The notes: generated by a model not told the origin, from the sequence alone. A stretch of 12,475 bases of DNA from Clostridiales bacterium (GCA_019418195.1 DYCJ01000056.1:1-12475); one strand, 5' to 3'. Numbered from the stretch's first letter, positions 1 to 6,870 are shown. Translations and numbers: made by a program.

Positions 1-59
1 AGCCATATAAACAAAAAGAAAAGGAATATCGTTATCACCCTCGCCACTACAGACAGCAT
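1..59 (-). CDS. 5' end of an unidentified membrane-protein gene (cut by window edge)
   Basis: Only the first 19 codons are inside the window, so the product cannot be named. Reading on the minus strand from an ATG at 59, the peptide starts MLSVVARVITIFLFFLFIW, a strongly hydrophobic stretch that looks like a signal anchor or first membrane helix. The start is supported by AAAGGTGG placed 7 nt upstream of this ATG. An in-frame ATG 18 nt further upstream lacks a ribosome binding site. A sigmaA-type promoter and an inverted-repeat operator lie just upstream (79-125), which strengthens the case for a real gene. Its family and length are unknown. Confidence 0.5.
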   Translation of the reverse strand, partial: MLSVVARVITIFLFFLFIW

Positions 60-78
60 AGGAATACCACCTTTCATT

Positions 79-100
79 TTGTATTATTCTATTAATACAA
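79..100. promoter_or_regulatory. 22-bp inverted-repeat operator
   Basis: Two perfect 8-bp arms, TTGTATTA (79-86) and TAATACAA (93-100), are separated by 6 bp. The repeat overlaps the -10 box and the likely transcription start of the left-edge promoter, the usual place for a repressor site. Dimeric regulators of the GntR (YtrA-like), TetR or BlaI types bind sites of this shape. Which protein binds here cannot be told from the window. Confidence 0.5.
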
Positions 101-125
101 TAAGGCTGTTTAGGAAATTTGTCAA
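97..125 (-). promoter_or_regulatory. sigmaA promoter of the cut left-edge gene
   Basis: On the minus strand a perfect -35 box TTGACA (120-125) is followed after 17 bp by TATTGT (97-102), a 4/6 match to the -10 consensus. The predicted transcript starts near position 90, about 30 nt before the ATG at 59. It points away from the Bro-N/DinD-like gene that ends at 149. Confidence 0.65.
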
Positions 126-148
126 CACTTATCTGAGCCTCTTTCCTG

Positions 149-1036
149 TCAATCCGAATCATTTTTACCTTCAATTCTTTTCTCTACAACCGTAGCAGAA
201 CTTTCTATCATATCTGATACGACTGCATTAAGCTGCACGGCATTTTCCGATGTGATCACAGATTTTCCTATCCGCTCTTCAAGCGCCTTTCTTGCGATTC
301 CGGCAATTCCGCCGCCCGCTTTCGCTACTGATACATTTTCCTCAAAAGTTTCCGGCTTCTCCGCCTTCGATATATCTTTGGTCGAAGTTTCGGCAAGCAT
401 ATTCAGAACCAATTCTGTCGTGCTCATATTATCGCGAAGATTTTCTTTCTTCAGACCTTTAAAATCTTTATATTGACGGGTACTTAATCCTGACCACGCA
501 CGGGTGATCTCATCCGTCAGTATGGCAAACTCTCTTCCTTTCTTCACTCCGCGGTCCGTCCACTCATCTGTCAGTTCTTTTCGTACCTGAATCGCCTGCA
601 GGCGCTGATTGATCCACTCCCGCGAATATCCTTTTTTCAGATATGTTTCCAGCGCTCTGTCAATCGTTAATTCCGGGTCGATCGTTTCCTCAATTCTTTC
701 TTTTCCCACTTCTGCAAGCCAGAGTTTAAAAGGTTCTGCTTTGGGTGAAGGGATAGACTGGATGATTCTGAGAACCTGCTCCGTGTCTGCAACATCTGTC
801 TGACGTTTTTTTCCGTCTTTTGCTATCATTTTCAAAGCGTGACAATTTGTCACGGTTTGGTTGCCTTCATCTTTCAATCTTTGTTTTAATTTTCTCCAAT
901 ATGCAGTCGGATCTCTGCTTTCCGTCAAAACAGCCACTACATCCACTATGGAAAAGAACCATTCCTCTTTTTCCGCATCCCAGACGCTTCGTATCTTTTT
1001 GTTCTCAAAAAACTGCATCGTATCTTTGTTTCCCAT
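149..1036 (-). CDS. Bro-N / DinD-like antirepressor-type protein
   Basis: 295 aa. Residues about 7-110 look like a Bro-N (BRO family) domain, with WFFSIVDVVAVL and a DPTAYWRKLKQRL segment. Bro-N is a putative DNA-binding domain common in phage antirepressors. The rest resembles the C-terminal part of DinD-type (DNA-damage-inducible protein D) proteins, with GYSREWINQRLQAIQVRKEL, the TDEITRAWSGLS region and a LRDNMSTTELVLNMLAETS-like stretch. Start ATG at 1036 has AGGAGG 7 nt upstream. The gene lies 93 bp downstream of the HTH-Uma2 gene in the same direction with no clear terminator between, so co-transcription is possible. The precise role is unknown; the family suggests a phage- or SOS-linked regulatory function. 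No other phage genes are in view, so it may be a prophage remnant or a host-domesticated gene. Confidence 0.75.
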   Translation of the reverse strand: MGNKDTMQFFENKKIRSVWDAEKEEWFFSIVDVVAVLTESRDPTAYWRKLKQRLKDEGNQTVTNCHALKMIAKDGKKRQTDVADTEQVLRIIQSIPSPKAEPFKLWLAEVGKERIEETIDPELTIDRALETYLKKGYSREWINQRLQAIQVRKELTDEWTDRGVKKGREFAILTDEITRAWSGLSTRQYKDFKGLKKENLRDNMSTTELVLNMLAETSTKDISKAEKPETFEENVSVAKAGGGIAGIARKALEERIGKSVITSENAVQLNAVVSDMIESSATVVEKRIEGKNDSD

Positions 1037-1129
1037 GTCTTATCCTCCTGTTCTCTGAGCCTGACACCTGTTCCGGCACACCACTTTTGCTGTTTTTCCT
1101 GTTCTCAATAATGATTCAACCGGCTATGT

Positions 1130-1918
1130 TCAGTACCCTTCCACCACCTCCCCGAACCGAATCTCAAGTCCCTCCAAAACACCGGACGGCACTGCTTCCC
1201 CATAGCTGTACTCCCCGCTTTTCTTTGCATCTTCAAAATTGAATACGGAGATCAGCTCCTGGAACGGATCTACGATCCAGTACTCTCTCACCCCGGATTT
1301 CTGATACTGCATCAGCTTCCGGACATAATCATGGGATGAGTTGCTTTTTGAAACGATCTCGATCACCCAGTCCGGGGCGCCTGAACATCCCTTATCCGTC
1401 AGGATATCTTTATTACATACGACCAGAAGGTCAGGCTGTACAATGGTTGAGTCATCCCCGAAGAGCCGAACATCAAAGGGCGATGCATAGACATCGCATT
1501 TTCCGTTCTTCTTTCGGATATAGCTCTTAATTTCAAAGAGAAGCTCTGCCACAAAATACTGGTGCAGCCTGTTCGGTGCAGAGAGCATATACAATTTTCC
1601 GTTGATCAGTTCTGCCCGCGACCATTCCGACAGCTTTTCAATATCCTCTCCGTCATACTCTCTGGCTGAATACATATAGGGCGCTGACGCATCCCTGACA
1701 ATAGACGGTTCTTCTTTCAGTTTGTCATAAGTAAACGGAATCTTTTCCTTTGTCGTAAGCACCTGCTCGATCGCGAGCAGGGTCGCATAGCGGGGATTCT
1801 TCGTTGCACCTGAGAAGATCTTGTTGACCGTACTTACCGGAATCCCGGAAAGTTCTGCTATCTCCGCGTTTGTGAGTCCCGCTTCTTTTTTCAGCTTTTT
1901 CAGATCAGATATATCCAT
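1130..1918 (-). CDS. XRE-type HTH fused to Uma2-family PD-(D/E)XK nuclease domain
   Basis: 262 aa. Residues about 2-55 form a helix-turn-helix of the XRE/lambda-repressor type (LTNAEIAELSGIPVSTVNKI). Residues about 85-255 match the Uma2 family, a putative restriction-endonuclease-like fold: E103 in RAELINGKLY, D163 in VQPDLLVV, E187 in PDWVIEIVSKS, then KLMQYQKSGVREYWIVDP. These fit the family's acidic metal-binding positions, so the domain looks intact. Whether Uma2 proteins cleave DNA in the cell is not established. The start at 1918 has AAAGGAG about 10 nt upstream. A strong promoter lies at 1999-2027 with TGGATAT repeats over it, so the HTH may repress its own gene. It precedes the Bro-N/DinD-like gene, perhaps in one transcript. 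Confidence 0.8.
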   Translation of the reverse strand: MDISDLKKLKKEAGLTNAEIAELSGIPVSTVNKIFSGATKNPRYATLLAIEQVLTTKEKIPFTYDKLKEEPSIVRDASAPYMYSAREYDGEDIEKLSEWSRAELINGKLYMLSAPNRLHQYFVAELLFEIKSYIRKKNGKCDVYASPFDVRLFGDDSTIVQPDLLVVCNKDILTDKGCSGAPDWVIEIVSKSNSSHDYVRKLMQYQKSGVREYWIVDPFQELISVFNFEDAKKSGEYSYGEAVPSGVLEGLEIRFGEVVEGY

Positions 1919-2081
1919 ATTTACCGCTCTCCTTTCTATTCTGCACTCATATCAGTTTCATACTTCCCAATTCCATACCAGCTCAGTCACTTTTGGATAT
2001 TATATGCTATTTCGTGGATATTTACAACAATATATTTCCATATTTTGTAATTATTTATCAATCATATCCATTTATGGATAT
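1911..2081. repeat. Four or more copies of TGGATAT/ATATCCA, candidate operator set
   Basis: The 7-mer TGGATAT occurs at 1994-2000 and 2015-2021 (21 bp apart, two helical turns). It occurs again within an 18-bp palindrome at 2064-2081, ATATCCAT-TT-ATGGATAT. In the inverse sense it is found at 1911-1917, overlapping the start codon of the HTH-Uma2 gene. The first two copies overlap the -10 box and the spacer of that gene's promoter. The placement fits autoregulation by the HTH domain. AT-rich background could produce some copies by chance. Confidence 0.4.
1999..2027 (-). promoter_or_regulatory. sigmaA promoter of the HTH-Uma2 gene
   Basis: On the minus strand TTGTAA (2022-2027, 4/6 to consensus) is followed after exactly 17 bp by a perfect TATAAT (1999-2004). 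The start of transcription would be near 1992, leaving a leader of about 75 nt before the ATG at 1918. Two TGGATAT motifs lie inside this promoter. Confidence 0.7.
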
Positions 2082-2179
2082 TCAACAGAAATCAGAGTTG
2101 TATTCTCAAAGTCTCAAAAACGTCAAAAACTCCCGCTCAAAATCTCTGCAAAATACTGGTATAAATCTGACATCTGCGT

Positions 2180-2185
2180 TATAAT
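2180..2185 (+). promoter_or_regulatory. -10 box of the MATE gene
   Basis: A perfect TATAAT lies 24 bp before the ATG at 2210. No good -35 box is seen at 16-18 bp, so the promoter may be weak or need an activator. The predicted leader is short (about 18 nt). Confidence 0.4.
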
Positions 2186-2209
2186 ACATGGGCGAAATTT
2201 CAATTTCAT

Positions 2210-3676
2210 ATGAAAGAAGTGAACAATTTGACAAATACACCAAAGAATCTAAATGTACTGCGAAATCAGGACGCAGATATAGAACAGAATACGGCCGATA
2301 ATCCGCTCGGATATAAAAGCATCCCGTCTCTTCTGAGGAGTTTTGCCATTCCCAGCATCATCGCCATGCTGGTCAGTTCCTTATATAATATCGTAGACCA
2401 GGTCTTCATCGGTCAGGGTGTCGGCTATCTCGGGAACGCCGCTACAAATGTATCCTATCCTCTTACGACGATCTGTCTTGCCATCGCGCTCCTGATCGGA
2501 ATCGGCAGCGCCTCTAGATTTTCTCTCCACCTTGGAGCAGGCGAGAAGGATATAGCACAGAGGGTTGTAGGAAACGGGATCTGCATGATGATAGTATTCG
2601 GTGTTATCTATGCACTGCTCGTTGAAATCTTCATGCTGCCTCTGCTGAATGCATTCGGCGCCACGCCGGACGTCATGCCTTATGCAGAAACTTACTCACG
2701 CATTGTAGCTCTTGGCATGCCTTTCCTCATAGTCACCAACGGTATGAGCAATCTGGCGCGTGCGGACGGCAGTCCGAAATACTCCATGGTATGCATGTTG
2801 ATCGGAGCCATTATCAATACGATCCTAGATCCGGTATTCATTTTTATTTTTCATCTGGGAGTTGCCGGAGCGGCATGGGCGACCATTATCGGTCAGTTCT
2901 GCTCATTTATATTTGCAGTGCTGTACATAAGAAAATTTAAGAATATCCGGTTGACGAGAAAGGATCTCGGACTTTCGGTAAGTGAATGTCTCCAGACTGC
3001 GTCCCTGGGAATGAGCAACAGTCTGAATCAGGTTGCGATTACATTTGTGCAGATCGTGTTGAATAACTCACTTACCTACTACGGTGCAATGTCAATATAC
3101 GGAAAAGAAATTCCTCTCGCCGCATGCGGTATTGTAATGAAGACAAATGCCATCCTGCTCGCATTCATCATCGGAATCTCGCAGGGCTCCCAGCCGATCA
3201 TCGGGTTCAATTACGGTGCCCGGCAGTACGACAGAGTCCGGAAGACATATAAACTTGCCATCACAGCAAACCTGTGCATCTCCGCGGCCGGATTCATCCT
3301 CTTCCAGTTCTTCCCGTATCAGATCATTTCGCTGTTCGGTACGGGTGATGCGGCGTACTTTGAGTTTTCGGTAAGATTTATGAGGATCTTCCTTTTTATG
3401 GTCATATTTAACGGCGTACAGCTTATCTCTTCCAACTTCTTCGCTGCAATCGGAAAGCCGGTAAAAGGGCTCCTGCTCTCCATGACAAGACAGGTCATTT
3501 TCCTCATTCCGCTTGTGCTCATCCTGCCCTTATTCTTCGGTCTTGACGGCATTCTGTTTGCAGGACCGGCAGCGGACGGTATTGCATTCATTGTAACGAT
3601 CTGCCTGATAGCAGGAGAAATAAAGAAAATGAAACAGATGGAAACAGAGCAACACTTAAAACAGGCTGCAAAATAG
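2210..3676 (+). CDS. MATE-family multidrug/cation antiporter
   Basis: 488 aa, a usual length for MATE exporters, with about 12 hydrophobic segments after a polar N-terminus of roughly 40 residues. Family signatures are visible in both halves: NIVDQVFIGQGVG (about 60-72), SNLARADGSPK (180-190), GISQGSQPIIGFNYGA (322-337) and NFFAAIGKP (409-417). Proteins of this family sit in the membrane and expel drugs or metabolites in exchange for Na+ or H+; the substrate cannot be read from sequence. The ATG at 2210 has no clear Shine-Dalgarno sequence. A TTG at 2228, with GAAAGAAG 7 nt upstream, is an alternative start and would still leave the whole membrane domain. The gene is divergent from HTH-Uma2 and convergent with the two-component system. 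Confidence 0.9.
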   Translation: MKEVNNLTNTPKNLNVLRNQDADIEQNTADNPLGYKSIPSLLRSFAIPSIIAMLVSSLYNIVDQVFIGQGVGYLGNAATNVSYPLTTICLAIALLIGIGSASRFSLHLGAGEKDIAQRVVGNGICMMIVFGVIYALLVEIFMLPLLNAFGATPDVMPYAETYSRIVALGMPFLIVTNGMSNLARADGSPKYSMVCMLIGAIINTILDPVFIFIFHLGVAGAAWATIIGQFCSFIFAVLYIRKFKNIRLTRKDLGLSVSECLQTASLGMSNSLNQVAITFVQIVLNNSLTYYGAMSIYGKEIPLAACGIVMKTNAILLAFIIGISQGSQPIIGFNYGARQYDRVRKTYKLAITANLCISAAGFILFQFFPYQIISLFGTGDAAYFEFSVRFMRIFLFMVIFNGVQLISSNFFAAIGKPVKGLLLSMTRQVIFLIPLVLILPLFFGLDGILFAGPAADGIAFIVTICLIAGEIKKMKQMETEQHLKQAAK

Positions 3677-3685
3677 CAGCCTGTT
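3654..3685 (-). terminator. Hairpin terminator of the two-component operon at the MATE stop codon
   Basis: AACAGGCTGC (3660-3669) and GCAGCCTGTT (3676-3685) form a perfect 10-bp stem around a 6-nt loop holding the MATE TAG stop. On the minus strand the stem is followed by a TTTTAAG tract, so it best serves the kinase transcript. On the plus strand no T-run follows, so it would be a weak terminator for MATE. Confidence 0.6.
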
Positions 3686-3709
3686 CACATATACGGTTTC
3701 TTACTTTAT

Positions 3710-5002
3710 TCATTTTACTTTCATCGGCATGATCACGCACGCTTTAAACTGATCGCAGTCGATCTTTATGTCAAACTCCCCTCCAAGCGCTTTTGCATAT
3801 GTGCTGACAATTGCCAGCCCCAGTCCATTTCCGTCACTGGAACGCGCCTTATCCCCTCGTGCAAACCGCTCCACGATGTCTTCTTTCGTAAAATCCATCG
3901 GATACGCTGATGTATTTGTAATTTCCATGCACAGTTTTTCCGTCAGTTTATCCTCACCGGGTTCTTTCCTGATAATCTTAGTCGTCACAAAGACTCTTGT
4001 CCCCTTTGCGGAATATTTCAGGGCATTTTCCATCAGATTCTGGCAGATCCGGTAGAAATAAGAATTGTCGGATACGATCTCCGTGCTCTCTTCTGTCAGA
4101 CGGGTCACAAACTCCAGTCCGCTGTTCTTTATCTGATCATCCATATCCGCAAAAATCTGTTCGATCATACGGTTCAGTTCAAATTTTTCAGGATGAAGCT
4201 CTATGTTCCCGCTGCTCGCTTTTGCAAGGCTGAAGAGGCTGTTGACCATTTCTTTCAGCTTCTCCGCCCGGTCAGATATAACATCCACATAATCCCTGAC
4301 TGTATCGCTCAACTCTTCTTTCCGGATCAGTTCAAGATACCCCACCATGGATGTCAGCGGCGTCTTCAGGTCATGCGATACATTTGTAATGAGATCTACT
4401 CGCAGCTGATCACTTCGGGAGACTTTTTCCAGACTTTTCTTCTCGATTTCAAGGGCAACATCAAGCCTGCGCCGGTTAAGATTCTCCATCTGCTCCATCA
4501 TATAATCGAGCTGTCTTTTCTGGAATCGCTGCAGTACCGTTTCTGCTAATATAAACTGCAACAAAACAGAAATGATCAGCATATATCCCGATACATAATT
4601 GTAATACCAGCCGCCTGTCTGGTAGGCGCCGCCATTCATGAGATATGAGAAGTACCAGACCGATATCAGGAACGCCGCAGCACCAGCTATCCGTATACAT
4701 CGTTCCATAAGTCTCCTGTGTTCTTTCCACTGCGCATAACTGTTGTCATCATCCGGCAGCCAATCGCCAAACTTCTTGTTCAGAAGTTCATTTACGCCAA
4801 GCCATATACCTGCTCCCAGCAGAAGATTTCCTAATACACCGAAGAATATAGACTCTCCGGTGGGATGCCAGCCGCGGTATGCGATAATGCTGTAGAAGAA
4901 GGCGATCCCGCAGGCAGCCGCCATCACACTTGCCGCGCGCTTATAATAACGCCCGAAAAACTTTACTGCCTTTTCATCAATACCTTTCCATTTTGTATCC
5001 AA
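3710..5002 (-). CDS. Membrane sensor histidine kinase of a two-component system
   Basis: 430 aa. Four hydrophobic segments (about 22-42, 51-72, 103-123, 135-155) precede a helical linker. The HisKA H-box is ITNVSHDLKTPLTSMVGYLE with the phosphorylated H210. The ATPase part has an N-box QNLMENALKYS (about 321-331) and a G-box GNGLGLAI (391-398). All key residues are present, so it looks active. There is no large extracellular loop, so it probably senses a signal in or near the membrane or via a partner. The start is a TTG at 5002, 26 bp inside the end of the regulator gene; no better in-frame start is seen and GGGG lies just upstream. This overlap implies translational coupling. The stimulus is unknown; the neighbouring exporter is a possible target, as inference only. 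Confidence 0.93.
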   Translation of the reverse strand: MDTKWKGIDEKAVKFFGRYYKRAASVMAAACGIAFFYSIIAYRGWHPTGESIFFGVLGNLLLGAGIWLGVNELLNKKFGDWLPDDDNSYAQWKEHRRLMERCIRIAGAAAFLISVWYFSYLMNGGAYQTGGWYYNYVSGYMLIISVLLQFILAETVLQRFQKRQLDYMMEQMENLNRRRLDVALEIEKKSLEKVSRSDQLRVDLITNVSHDLKTPLTSMVGYLELIRKEELSDTVRDYVDVISDRAEKLKEMVNSLFSLAKASSGNIELHPEKFELNRMIEQIFADMDDQIKNSGLEFVTRLTEESTEIVSDNSYFYRICQNLMENALKYSAKGTRVFVTTKIIRKEPGEDKLTEKLCMEITNTSAYPMDFTKEDIVERFARGDKARSSDGNGLGLAIVSTYAKALGGEFDIKIDCDQFKACVIMPMKVK

Positions 5003-5681
5003 TTCCCCACACCACCTTTACATATCTTGGTTTCTTCGTATCGATCTCAATCTTCTCGCGGATATGGCGGATATGCACCATAACGGTATTTTCAACTGCA
5101 TACGCTGCTGTCTCCTGCCACACATTTTCATATATCTGTTCCGCTGAAAAGACCTGGCCCGGATGTTCCATGAGAAGTTCCAGTATCTTATACTCCGTAG
5201 CAGTCAGCCGGACCTCCTCGCCTTCTACCTCAATGATGCGCTGTTTCTTATCGAGTACCAGTCCGCCGTTTACGATCCGGTCCGCATCTTCTTTCGGCGC
5301 TTCGCCGCCCCATGCCCGGTATCTCCGAAGATGGGCTTTGACACGTGCCATCAGCTCCGCCGGATTGTACGGCTTCTCAACATAATCGTCTGCTCCCATG
5401 ATCAGGCCTGATACCTTGTCGCTCTCCTCCGTCTTTGCCGACAGGATGATGACCGGTATCTTATGCTTCTCACGCAGTTTCATGAGCGTGGACAGCCCGT
5501 TCAGTCTCGGCATCATCACGTCCAGCAGGATCAGATCGATCTTGTTCTGCTCCAGCACATCAAGGGCTTGCATTCCGTCATAGGCGCCCATCACCTGATA
5601 TCCTTCATACTTCAGTAATTCGCTGATTGAGTAAACAATCTCTTTATTATCGTCCACAACCAGTATTGTCTCTTGTGCCAT
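4977..5681 (-). CDS. OmpR/PhoB-family response regulator
   Basis: 234 aa. The receiver domain (about 4-117) shows the acidic pair D10/D11, the phospho-acceptor D54 in ILLDVMMPRLNG, switch residue S81 in VIILSAK and K103 in VEKPYNP. The C-terminal winged helix (about 135-232) has VRLTATEYKILELLMEHPGQ and the MVHIRHIREKIE recognition helix. It would bind DNA direct repeats when phosphorylated by the overlapping sensor kinase gene. Start ATG at 5681 has GGGGGAG 6 nt upstream. Direct repeats of AAGATTT 11 bp apart lie about 70-85 bp upstream, a likely autoregulation site. Confidence 0.95.
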   Translation of the reverse strand: MAQETILVVDDNKEIVYSISELLKYEGYQVMGAYDGMQALDVLEQNKIDLILLDVMMPRLNGLSTLMKLREKHKIPVIILSAKTEESDKVSGLIMGADDYVEKPYNPAELMARVKAHLRRYRAWGGEAPKEDADRIVNGGLVLDKKQRIIEVEGEEVRLTATEYKILELLMEHPGQVFSAEQIYENVWQETAAYAVENTVMVHIRHIREKIEIDTKKPRYVKVVWGIGYKMERY

Positions 5682-5714
5682 AACTGCTCCCCCTGTTTTT
5701 TTGTTTCTATACTG

Positions 5715-5767
5715 ACTATAAAGCGCCGGGCTTAAAAAATCCCGGACGTAAATCTTAAAAAAATCTT
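5715..5767 (-). promoter_or_regulatory. Activator-type promoter with 11-bp direct repeats upstream of the response regulator
   Basis: On the minus strand AAGATTT occurs at 5761-5767 and again at 5750-5756, exactly 11 bp apart, the spacing bound by OmpR/PhoB-type dimers. A TATAGT -10-like box follows at 5715-5720 without a recognisable -35 box. This is the pattern of a promoter switched on by the regulator itself. An imperfect third copy lies within an inverted repeat CCGGG/CCCGG (5726-5745). Confidence 0.45.
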
Positions 5768-5887
5768 ATTTTCTGTGCTGCTGTGCCGGTTGTCCGAACC
5801 GCAGACAATATAGTCAGCGTTTTTGCTCCCAACACCATAATAATACAATTGGAACAAATATTCACCTGTCACTACAAACTGTACACT

Positions 5888-5949
5888 AAAAAAAATGACG
5901 AGGGTACTGCAAGATCATCCACTCAGATGATAAACGATACCTTCGTCAT
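5888..5949 (-). terminator. Branched rho-independent terminator downstream of thiT
   Basis: In the minus-strand transcript ATGACGA (5943-5949) pairs with TCGTCAT (5895-5901). Inside this, GGTA pairs with TACC (5938-5941 and 5903-5906), and an inner hairpin ATCATC/GATGAT (5926-5931 and 5914-5919) follows. The outer stem is followed by eight T residues (5895-5888). It lies about 63 bp after the thiT stop and should end that transcript. Confidence 0.7.
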
Positions 5950-6012
5950 ATCTTCTCTTCATTCATACAGCTCTGCAAATAGTCCGCACAGACTCATAAA
6001 TAATCCGTCTGC

Positions 6013-6678
6013 TTACTCCGCCGCCATCTGTTTTACCCTTCCCAGCGCTTTTGACACCGCAGGAATAGAAATAATGATCACTGTGATCACGCCCTCAACC
6101 AGCAGATAGCTGTAATTATAGAGGATCGGATACAGACTCGCCAGCGCTTTCGGGAAATTGTCCGGCATGTAATCCATCCAGTACAGATAGCCGCCGATGG
6201 CATGGAATACACCTCTTGCCAGTACCGCGATTATATATCCCTTTACCAGGCCATATTTGCTCTTAGCAAAGAAGCCCGCCACGCCAAGTGCCGCAAAGGC
6301 AAGGATGTAGTCACAGCACACCTGGAAAAATGTCAGGACGTACGGTTCCTGGATGAACTGGATGATCCCGTATGCGAATCCAACAAGGATACCTGTCTTC
6401 ACACCGTACCAGTTTGCGATCAGCACGATAAAGAGCATACTGAACAATGTCACGCTGCCGCCCCACGGCATCTCAAAGAGCTTGATGTAAGATGTGAGAT
6501 ACGCGAGCGCCAGAGCCGCAGCACAGAATACGAGCTGCTTCGTGCTCATCCTCTTTTTAGAAGAACTCTTTGACGCGAAAAACACCGCTCCCAGGAACAG
6601 TGCGATCCCGGCAATGATCGTGACGGCATAGCCTGCTGTCGTCAGGCTGCCTTCAGCATTAACAAGTAATTCAGTCAT
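6013..6678 (-). CDS. thiT: ThiT thiamine-binding S component of an ECF transporter
   Basis: 221 aa from the ATG at 6678. The protein has about six or seven hydrophobic helices. It shows ThiT (YuaJ) features: an AxxxA-rich helix (CAAALALA, about 52-59) of the kind that contacts the EcfT subunit, PWGGSVTLFSMLFIVL, FIQEPYVLTFFQVCCDY, and FHAIGGYLYWMDYMP with His and aromatic residues of the binding region. It binds thiamine at the membrane and works with a shared EcfA/A'/T module encoded elsewhere. A TPP riboswitch directly upstream confirms the substrate. The start is set by AGGAGGG (6687-6693), 8 nt before the ATG. The open frame continues upstream to 6732, but only through leader RNA. It is longer than typical ThiT by an extra N-terminal hydrophobic segment (about 13-35). 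Confidence 0.93.
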   Translation of the reverse strand: MTELLVNAEGSLTTAGYAVTIIAGIALFLGAVFFASKSSSKKRMSTKQLVFCAAALALAYLTSYIKLFEMPWGGSVTLFSMLFIVLIANWYGVKTGILVGFAYGIIQFIQEPYVLTFFQVCCDYILAFAALGVAGFFAKSKYGLVKGYIIAVLARGVFHAIGGYLYWMDYMPDNFPKALASLYPILYNYSYLLVEGVITVIIISIPAVSKALGRVKQMAAE

Positions 6679-6717
6679 AATAAAAACCCTCCTGTTCTCA
6701 GATTGAAAACAAAAGGG
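6679..6717 (-). terminator. TPP-riboswitch expression platform: terminator that also buries the thiT Shine-Dalgarno
   Basis: In the minus-strand RNA CCCTTTTGTTTTC (6705-6717) pairs along its whole 13-nt length, with three G-U pairs, to GAGAACAGGAGGG (6687-6699) around a 5-nt loop. A TTTTTATT tract follows directly and runs into the ATG. The 3' arm contains the AGGAGGG ribosome binding site, so one hairpin can both end transcription and block translation. An alternative 9-bp pairing joins AACAAGGGG of the riboswitch 5' strand to CCTTTTGTT of the 5' arm and would prevent this hairpin when TPP is absent. Confidence 0.75.
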
Positions 6718-6730
6718 CCTAAAGGCACAC

Positions 6731-6823
6731 ATAACATATCCCTACGTTGGCATTATCCAAATCAGGTTATGGGTCGAAGTTTCCAACTTCCTCTCAGCCT
6801 GTACTACAAGCTCCCCTTGTTAT
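6731..6823 (-). ncRNA. TPP (THI-box) riboswitch
   Basis: The minus-strand RNA carries the conserved THI elements in order: GGGGAGC, GGCTGAGAGGA, a short GTTGGAAAC-type P3 region, CGACCC, ACCTGATTTGGATAATGCCA and CGTAGGGA. P1 closes with ATAACA (6818-6823) and TGTTAT (6731-6736). It binds thiamine pyrophosphate and turns down thiT. It sits between the promoter at 6871-6899 and the terminator hairpin at 6679-6717. Confidence 0.97.
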
Positions 6824-6870
6824 CAATCTTATGTAATTTTCTGTAACAGTTCATCTTACTGTCGGACTCT

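Larger units (their letters stand above)
5682..6012. other. 331-bp gap between thiT and the response regulator
   Basis: No convincing gene is found here; the short open frames lack ribosome binding sites. The part next to thiT holds a branched terminator (5888-5949) and the part next to the regulator holds its promoter and repeats (5715-5767). The stretch 5770-5887 is AT-rich with no feature I can support. Confidence 0.5.

Noticed and set aside
1821..2213. 130-codon plus-strand open frame across the 1919-2209 intergenic region
   Set aside because: It runs antisense into the HTH-Uma2 gene and through both promoters, with no ribosome site or family match.
6679..6732. Longer N-terminus for ThiT, from 6732
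   Set aside because: These codons are the riboswitch expression platform; the ATG at 6678 has an ideal AGGAGGG.
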